In this document: in pieces, positions 57,703 through 64,000 of the stretch | Layout: every line of letters begins with the position of its first letter | Position numbering within the stretch: the first letter of the stretch is position 1 | DNA from: Deroplatys truncata | Lineage: Eukaryota > Arthropoda > Insecta > Mantodea > Mantidae | Direction of reading: 5' to 3' | DNA length: 64,000 nucleotides | NCBI GenBank assembly: GCA_030765065.1 | Contig: CM060990.1 | Location: forward strand, 499,400,190-499,464,189 | Notes under the pieces: generated by a model | What the model saw: only the letters and a program-made list of their open reading frames with translations | The model's database searches: none | What the model was told of the DNA's origin: nothing | Position numbers and translations under genes: made by a program

Positions 57703-59338
57703 TGTAGATTGAGTCATACTTTTTTACACTCACCTTCACTAATTAAAGTTACATAAAACAGGAAACGTTTTCGAGGGCATTCGTCCTCATCGTCAGCGAC
57801 TGGGTGACTAAGGGTCGCTTTCTCCCGTAGGACATGGGAGAAAGCGACCTCCTGCGAATTCTGACCCTGTTGCCATCTAGTTGGGGGCGGCACAAAGTTT
57901 AAACACATTGCTTACAGGCGGAATTTCAAAATTAATGACGTTGTTGCTGTTTTTGACGATGTGTATTTTTTCCCAGATGTTCAATTCTGTTGGTGTGGTG
58001 AGGGGTTTTAACAACTTTATACTTTGGCCAATGTTGTGGTTTTCTGTCCAAAAATGGTGTGATACAGCAGATTTCTCTATTTGTTTTAGTTTTATGCTTC
58101 TTTGGTGTTCCTTAAGTCTGGTTTCCAAGTTTCTTTTAGTTTTTCCTATGTAGTATTTCTCACATTCCTCACAACTGATCTGGTAAATTCCGGATTTTAA
58201 TGTGTTTGGGATGGTATTTTGAGAGGTGTGTTCAGTAAGTTCTTCAAGCTGAATTTGTTCTGTGGAGGTAGTCTAATGTTAAATTTGTTGAAGATTCATT
58301 CAAATTTTGTAAAGGCCCAAGGGTGGTATGTGAATTTCTTGTATTTCCAATTTGTGTTTGAGAGAGGCATTAGAGTGGTGGAATGTGAAATTGCCTTGAG
58401 TTTTTTCTTCTTGTATATCATGTTGCTTATGAGATTTGAGTTGAAAACATTAGTTATTGCTATTTTTTCTATATGTTGTTGTTCTTTTAAAAATTCTTCT
58501 TTGCTCAAGGGGACACTATGCAACTGGTGGATTAAACTTCTAAAGGCGGCTAGTTGTGCAAATTTGGGTTGCAACCATTTTTCTTTATGTATTTGTCCAC
58601 ATGTGTGGGTTTTCTATGTATACCAAATTTAAAGCTATTTTGATCTCTGGTTATAATAAGGTCCAGGAAGGGTAAGGTGTTGTTCTCTTCAATTTCGATT
58701 GTGAATTTAATGCTGTTGTCCTGAAGGTTCAACAGTTTCAAATGCATCTTCTGTTAGTTTCTGTGCTATGATGGAAAAAATATCATCAACATATCTCCGC
58801 CAAAATTTATATATGTGGGGGAAAGATTTCACTATGTGGACTTTAAGGTGGCTCATATATAGTTCTGCCAGAATGGAGGACAGTGGACTTCCCATTGCTA
58901 GTCCTTTTGATTGTTTATAGAATTTATGATTAAATGTGAAGAAATTATGTCTAGTGCATAATTCTGTAAGGTTAATGATGTCATCTATTTCTGTGGAGTC
59001 TACTGTAGTCTGATTTAACCATTTTCTGAGTAGTGTAGGGATTTTTTCTATGGGAATACTGGTCAAAAGAGCTTTGACATCAAATGATACCATTATGTGG
59101 TTTTTTGGAATGTTGTAGGTCTGCAAGTGGTTTATTAATTCCGAGGAGTTATCAATTCCCAGGTTTTCAAACTTTTTGTATGTTTTCAGTTTGTTTACTA
59201 ACCACTTAGCAATGTGGTAAGTAGGTGAGTTAGTGCCATTGGTCTCATACTATTGTCATCTTTGTGTACTTTTGGTAAGCAGTATAATCTTGGTAAAGTG
59301 GGGTTAGCAAACTTAAGAAAGTATTTTTCAGATGTTGT
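57703..59338 (-). mobile_element. Penelope-like retroelement, 5'-truncated, minus copy
   Basis: Read right to left: LPRLYCLPKVHKDDNSMRPM, LPTYHIAKWLVNKLKTYKK (59180-59300), IMVSFDVKALLTSIPIEKIP, the palm at 58770-59090 with GLAMGSPLSSILAELYMSHL and FWRRYVDDIFSII (intact YVDD), then LPFLDLIITRDQNSFKFGIH and RKPTHVDKYI (58600-58680). After a frameshift comes the connector LSKEEFLKEQQHIEKIAITN (58470-58520), and a GIY-YIG endonuclease at 57900-58200: IYQISCEECEKYYIGKTKRN, METRLKEHQRSIKLKQIEKS, AVSHHFWTENHN. The 3' tail ends near 57703. Younger than the other copies, but still with frame breaks near 58570 and 58740. Confidence 0.88.
57769..57796 (-). ncRNA. Hammerhead-ribozyme-like core, minus Penelope copy (candidate)
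   Basis: Minus strand: CTGACGA (57796-57790), T, hairpin GAGGAC-gaat-GCCCTC (one A-C mismatch), then GAAA (57772-57769). CUGANGA-hairpin-GAAA is the conserved hammerhead core. Upstream AGCGAC/GTCGCT can pair as a stem I-like hairpin. The base pair before it is AAG instead of NUH, so a cleavage site is not evident. Confidence 0.4.
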
Positions 59339-60175
59339 AACTAGCCGCCTTTAGAAGTTTAATCCACCGGTTGCATAGTGTCCCCTTGAGCAAAGAAGAA
59401 TTTTTAAAAGAACAACAACATATAGAAAAAATAGCAATAACTAATGGTTTCAACTCAAATCTCATAAGCAACATGATATACAAGAAGAAAAAACTCAAGG
59501 CAATTTCACATTCCACCACTCTAATGCCTCTCTCAAACACAAATTGGAAATACAAGAAATTCACATACCACCCTTGGGCCTTTAGAAAATTTGAATGAAT
59601 CTTCAACAAATTTAACATTAGACTAGCTCCACAGAACAAATTCAGCTTGAAGAACTTACTGAACACACCTCTCAAAATACCATCCCAAACACATTAAAAT
59701 CCGGAATTTACCAGATCAGTTGTGAGGAATGTGAGAAATACTACATAGGAAAAACTAAAAGAAACTTGGAAACCAGACTTAAGGAACATCAAAGGAACAT
59801 AAAACTAAAACAAATAGAGAAATCCGCTGTGTCACACCATTTTTGGACAGAAAACCACAACATTGGCCAAAGTATAAAGTTGTTAAAACCCCTCACCACA
59901 CCAATGGAATTGAACATCTGGGAAAAAATACACATCGTCAAAAACAGCAACGTCATTAATTTTGAAATTCCACCTGTAAGCAAACTTTGTGCCCCCAACA
60001 CCAGATGGCAACAGGGTCAGAATTTGCAGGATGAGGAAGAAGAGGACACAGGAGAAAGCGACCCTTAGTTACCCAGTCGCTGATGATGAGGACGAATGCC
60101 CTTGAAAACGTTTCCTGTTTTATGTAACTTTAATTAGTGAAGGTGAGTGTAAAAACGTGTGACCCAATCTACAAC
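59339..60175 (+). mobile_element. Penelope-like retroelement, 5'-truncated, plus copy
   Basis: Starts exactly where the minus copy ends (59338/59339) and repeats the sequence of 58556-57703 in inverted orientation. Same connector (VPLSKEEFLKEQQHIEKIAI) and GIY-YIG endonuclease (METRLKEHQRNIKLKQIEKS, AVSHHFWTENHN), ending with the same 3' tail. Protein-level differences between the two arms are few, so both derive from one subfamily or from a single event. Confidence 0.9.
60080..60107 (+). ncRNA. Hammerhead-ribozyme-like core, plus Penelope copy (candidate)
   Basis: CTGATGA (60080-60086), T, hairpin GAGGAC-gaat-GCCCTT (60088-60103), then GAAA (60104-60107). A stem I-like hairpin forms between AGCGAC (60057-60062) and GTCGCT (60076-60081). 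Same arrangement as in the minus copy; it lacks an NUH cleavage triplet at the expected place. Confidence 0.4.
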
Positions 60176-60189
60176 ATGATGAATACTTC

Positions 60190-61195
60190 ACTGTTAATAA
60201 TGCTTCTGTTTTTAATTTTTCACTTTGTGTATTCAGCCTTTGTTATATGCAGGACAATGCTGTGTCATTGAATAAAATGCTGTGTTTTGCAGTGAAATTT
60301 AGGATTAAAGGGGACTTCATCTTTTACTTCCTACAGGAACTGCCTCTTCATTTTTCTCTATAGCTTTGTGAATTACAGGGTTAATATCAAGTGTTCCTGC
60401 TAATTCTTTTGACGTAATAGCTTTGGCATAATCAGTCACAAACTTTCGGAAATTCTTCACATTCCTTCTTCATTAGAGAAACATGAGCAGGTAAAACCAT
60501 GTCCAATTTACATATCTTTACTTATAAGATTGATTTGGAACAATACACCATATCAAATAATCAAAGAAATAAATCAAAGATGTGATATATGATTCCAGAG
60601 ATTTTGCTTCAGATGTAGCTTAAGATGTAACTTCAAGTTCAGTTGTTCTTGAATAGAAAGCAGTGCACTGCGTATTTCTATCAACTGGTAGTGAACTGAT
60701 TTTAAACTCTCTATCCTGCATTCACACATTATTTGACAAACCTCTTAGGGAATGAGATGTATGACACTATGCTTAAGAATTTTCCTTCTTTTTGTTGAGC
60801 TACAGAATAGCACAAATAAACTTTGTAATAGACCAAAAATATATATGTTCTTTACCAGAAATGAGAGAACATCACCAATAGCTAAATTAAGTGAATAACA
60901 TCCACAAGGATTAAAGAATTCCCTGGGGCATTTCTCCCTGAATTATACTGTGCACTTCTTTGTTCTTTCCAACCATTTTGGCAGTATAATGATAAGCTTG
61001 TCCTCTTGTTCATGTTAAGTCTACAGTTTTTTATCTCTTCTAGGAATGAAATAACTAGCCCTTCTCCAATTGAATCAAATGCTGAACAGAAAGAAATAAA
61101 ATGAATCAGCAAATCTTAAAGTGAATGACAACTGTTATTAGTGTTTACCATCAGATACATGGTCAAGTGTTATAGAAAAATATGAGTCAGTCCAT
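60190..61195 (-). pseudogene. DUF4371-type hAT transposase relic
   Basis: Minus strand, in several frames: YFSITLDHVSD (61140-61175) and QLSFTLRFADSF, then SIGEGLVISFLEEIKNCRLN (61020-61080), GQAYHYTAKMVGKNKEVHNI and QGEMPRG (60915-60990; RGQ.YD.a..M.G...GvQ..i), ECRIESLKSVHYQLIEIRSA and LLSIQEQL (60640-60720; W..R..al..v). VLFQINLISKDM (60500-60550) and a KELAG-like stretch near 60400 follow. These are the central blocks of DUF4371/ZMYM-type hATs. N-terminal zinc finger and dimerisation end are not visible. It abuts the Penelope plus copy. Confidence 0.7.
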
Positions 61196-61629
61196 GCAAA
61201 TCAATTAATTTTTAACAAAAATTGATTGTTATGTGTTTGAGTTTTTAAACCTCTCTTTATGCTTCATTATGACAAAAAATACATGTGTGTGTTTTAAAAC
61301 ACTATTTAACAGTAATATTAGGCCTGTTACTAAGTAATGAATTTTCAGAAATAGCACTCTCCTCGACATGTTTAAATATGGATGGTTCTGGTCCTTTTTA
61401 TATTAGAAATTTTTATAAATATCTCATTTGAAAGCTCAAAGAATGCACTTTCTTTCTATATCATATAAATAATTTTAAATAAAACATATCTGTTAAAAAG
61501 GATTTTAAACTTTAGAATTTAAATTTAAGCATAGTATCAACTATTTAAAGAGCTGAAAAATACCCCTCAACAGAATACCAAATATCACAAAGGTATTATT
61601 TGTGGTTCATTTGGAATTAAACTATTCAC
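61196..61629. other. Nothing recognised
   Basis: AT-rich non-coding sequence. Confidence 0.4.
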
Positions 61630-61709
61630 CTAGTTGTATGGCGTAGTGAACTTGACCCGGCGCTGGTGGATATCCAAAGCACCCTGCTGTCGAGTCGAGC
61701 TGGGATCCA
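61630..61709 (-). other. Candidate host exon, GC-rich 80 bp
   Basis: On the minus strand, CAATTACAG precedes 61709 and GTGAAT follows 61630, framing an 80-bp block that is much GC-richer than its surroundings. Two frames are fully open: one reads GSQLDSTAGCFGYPPAPGQV and HYAIQL, the other WIPARLDSRVLW. The third ends in a stop at the donor. The first looks most protein-like. No family recognised. It cannot splice directly in coding frame to the AIG1-like exon at 30667, which begins in phase 0, so it is a different gene or a non-coding exon. Confidence 0.4.
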
Positions 61710-61973
61710 CTGTAATTGACAATGAATGAGAGGAATGATGCACAAAACATTCAAGTTTGTTTCAAGACACAGCGTTCTAAGGAAATGATCTATGGGCCTA
61801 AATCACACCTGGCACAGTTCATTTAAACAGAAACCTTTTTTCCTTCACTTTTAAATGAATACAGTTTCACTACAGCTTCAGATATTAATAATGGTATGAA
61901 ACAATGTAGCTTTAAATGCCTGTTATTGGTTTTCACTTTTCATTCTTGCTTCCAAAGTATCACTCTCTTGTTT
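61710..61973. other. Nothing recognised
   Basis: Short spacer between the candidate exon and the 'GPCDG' family relic. Confidence 0.35.
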
Positions 61974-63700
61974 TTACTGATTAGCAGTAAATAAATGTAA
62001 TATTTGTAATGTGATTCTGTAAGTAAATAATTTATGAGGTGTTGTGATGGGATCTTGTCCCAGATGGAGACTGGTTTTCATTGCTATATATTTAGTTATG
62101 CCCCCAATTCCATCACAAGGTCCCTTGCTATGTAAAATGGTGAAGAAATGCCATTTGACATTAACTCCAAAATCTTCCTCGCGAAAAAACATATTTAAAA
62201 ATATTTTCCTGTTCTTTTACTGAGCGCTAGTGCTATTGGAAAAGGTAAGTTGTTTTTTCTAGATCTCTTATTTTCTTCTTTAGGACGTTTGCTAACTGGC
62301 ATTGGAACAGATAAAACAGCATTTGTATCATGTTTTAAACTTCATGATATGGCAATATAATATGGCAAAATAGCTTATGCTTTAAGCTATTGTTTTCTTT
62401 AAAGTAAATTACAAATGGTTGGATTATTGCCTGATTATTGTTCCAATGTACCCCCAAATGGATCTCGTATGAAAAAGGCATAGGTTTTTGAAAAATCACA
62501 AATAGTAACACATTCTTTAAATTTCAAATTTTCTTTCTATTCAGCCAAAAACACAGATTGTTGTTGAGCTATAAAGCTATGAGTTAAAAGATCTAACAAT
62601 TTTGCTGACAATTTTCCCAGAAAGTCTTCAAGAGGTGATTGTATTATTTCTAAATTTGTGTGATCTATAGTTTATAAGCAACCTGGTCTATACTTCTCTC
62701 TTTGAAAATGTATCCAATATTACTGATGAAGTTTTCAGTCCCTGGGCAGTTAACACATTTTGCTTAAATAGCAATTCGGTGATGGAGGTTACAAATTATT
62801 TGCGACAGTCCTTATAATTACAGAGAATAATATCTGAATCTACTATAAGATGGGAAATGTTCATTTCATCAAGCATCATGGTGAGCACAAACACAAACAG
62901 AGTGCCTACCTTGGGTGTCTGGAAGTATACACTATTTAGGGCTCAGTTGAACAAATTTTGAGAATCCTATTTTGATGTTAGGATATTTATCTTTAAAATG
63001 TGGAAGGTTTATTTTAGGTTGCACAGAATCAGTCTCTTCTGCTTTCTAGTTTTCTGTCCTTCTTTAATAGAAACATAATTCTTCTTTCCTGCCATAACCC
63101 TGTTTACATTGTAAGAAATGTAAAACTGATACTTTTTCCACCTCAGAATATTCTAATGGTTTACCAGATTTGGTTTCAGCAGTCGACAAAATGCCTCTCT
63201 CTTCTAAAGCTAATATTGCCAGAACCTTTATCATATGGTTTGAAACATTATTGCCAAAATGTTCCTTAATTTGGCAATAAGACCAGCTTTCAAAAACAGT
63301 CAAAATCTGTCCTATCATCTGTGCTATGAAATCTATCAGCTTCTGAGTTATTAATGAATTCTGTTTTTCTTCTGGGACTGATTCATCTTCAATATGAAAT
63401 ACCTTCTCCTTAAGCTTTCCTGTTATTTTGTATAATTTCTAGGATAGATATTTTTTGAGACATTTTTCATTTCTTTATGTGCAATTTGCCTAAGATTGGT
63501 ACTAAAACTGGTATTAAGAATTGAAACATCTACACTTTCCTTGATCTCATTCACAATCACTACTCTAATCAAAAAGGTGGGTTATCATGTTCTGGGCTAC
63601 TTTCATTTACTTGATCTACCAGGACATCATAGGTACTAAGTCCAGTAACACTATATTCACAAACATCAGTATTGTTTCCACTAGTATCTGAAATTTGAAA
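61974..63700 (-). pseudogene. Unnamed DDE-like TE protein family ('GPCDG')
   Basis: Third repeated, unnamed arthropod protein family in the window. From the right: SDTSGNNTDVCEYSVTGLST (63620-63690), QKTEN-like charged region, HFGNNVSNHMIKVLAILALE, ERGILSTAETKSG (63150-63260), HFKDKYPNIKIGFSKFVQLS and PK.CILPDTQGRHSVCVCAHH (62890-62990; usual GFSKFA.LRPK.C...G..GTHSVCVC..H), CVNCPGTENFISNIG (62725-62770), VHWNNNQAII.PFVIYF (62390-62450), a degraded SDG..QYKN block near 62210-62260, then EEDFGVNVKWHFFTILHSKG, PCDGIGGITKYIAMKTSLHL (62060-62185) and ITTPHKLF. Several stops. Mobility is inferred from its known multicopy nature. Confidence 0.65.
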
Positions 63701-64000
63701 AATTCTTATACATGAGGCACACACTCTTGTTTGTGGGGAACAGTTCTACATCTTCCATGTTCAGATTTAAAAGCATTTTACAAGTAACTGGTCACAAATT
63801 CTCTTTTCTCTTGAACATGTGTTTGCTAATTTTGAACAGATTAAAGCAACAGTCATACTGTTTAGTAGCAGAACCAGTACAACTCATATTGAATACCTAA
63901 CATATTAAACTCACAAACGGCACAGACTCTGGTCTCTCTCCACAAACCAAATATTCTGGACTGGTCCTCTATGGAAGGAAATGCCTAATCCAATTTGCCA
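63701..64000. other. Window end, probably upstream part of the 'GPCDG' relic
   Basis: No motif readable. Given the minus orientation, the missing N-terminus of the family would lie here and beyond the window. Confidence 0.3.

Noticed and set aside
58219-58632. 137-codon plus-strand open frame, repeated at 59328-59675 on the minus strand
   Set aside because: Both are antisense shadows of the same Penelope-like connector region.

Overview
This is AT-rich eukaryotic DNA with no bacterial-style gene arrangement. Most of the window is decayed transposable elements (TEs), often nested in one another, with many simple repeats and long stretches of non-coding sequence. The TE mix points to an arthropod, most likely an insect with a large, repeat-rich genome: GVQW-type mariner, IS630-like Tc1/mariner, TTAA-specific piggyBac, CGGBP1-like and DUF4371 hATs, Penelope-like elements, and several repeated DDE-like protein families common in insects. 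Species assignment is inference only. The one host coding exon recognised with confidence is an AIG1/ADTRP-like (FAR-17a/AIG1 family) exon at 30450-30667 on the minus strand, with matching splice sites. The TEs around it probably sit in its introns or flanks. A second, GC-rich candidate exon lies at 61630-61709 (minus).

Layout. 1-9.5 kb: diverged repeats, non-LTR reverse transcriptase (RT) relics, and two minus-strand copies of an unnamed zinc-finger TE protein family ('MPFGVP' family); the second copy carries a 152-bp hAT MITE with an exact 8-bp target-site duplication (TSD). 9.575-12.049 kb: a complete piggyBac element with TTAA TSD, perfect 11-bp inverted repeats and a broken, intron-containing transposase. 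12.27-13.17 kb: IS630-like relic. 14.2-15.9 kb: THAP-domain, Kolobok-like transposase relic split by a SINE. 16.2-17.4 kb: Tigger/pogo relic. 17.9-21.2 kb: two RT pieces flanking a CGGBP1-like hAT. 22.7-24.0 kb: a second CGGBP1-like hAT. 26.1-27.2 kb: mariner. 29.15-30.01 kb: Tigger-like element with TA TSD. 30.8-34.1 kb: Penelope-like element with tandem terminal repeats. 36.46-43.6 kb: a DUF4371-type hAT split by a 4919-bp LTR retrotransposon whose two 491-bp LTRs read as identical but whose interior has no gag-pol. 45.5-50.3 kb: hAT relics, a SINE and an RT relic. 51.6-54.3 kb: a second unnamed DDE-like family, split by a 580-bp tRNA-derived SINE. 55.2-60.2 kb: three Penelope-like copies, two of them abutting head-to-head. 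60.2-63.7 kb: DUF4371 hAT relic and a third unnamed DDE-like family ('GPCDG').

Almost every TE gene is broken by stops and frameshifts, so no functional transposition system is encoded here. The youngest event is the LTR element. Nesting gives relative ages: LTR element after DUF4371 hAT; SINEs after a Penelope element, the THAP element and the DDE-like family; hAT MITE after the 'MPFGVP' copy. The most promising leads are the coding-poor LTR element with near-perfect ends, the hammerhead-ribozyme-like motif recurring in Penelope copies, and the three unnamed TE protein families.
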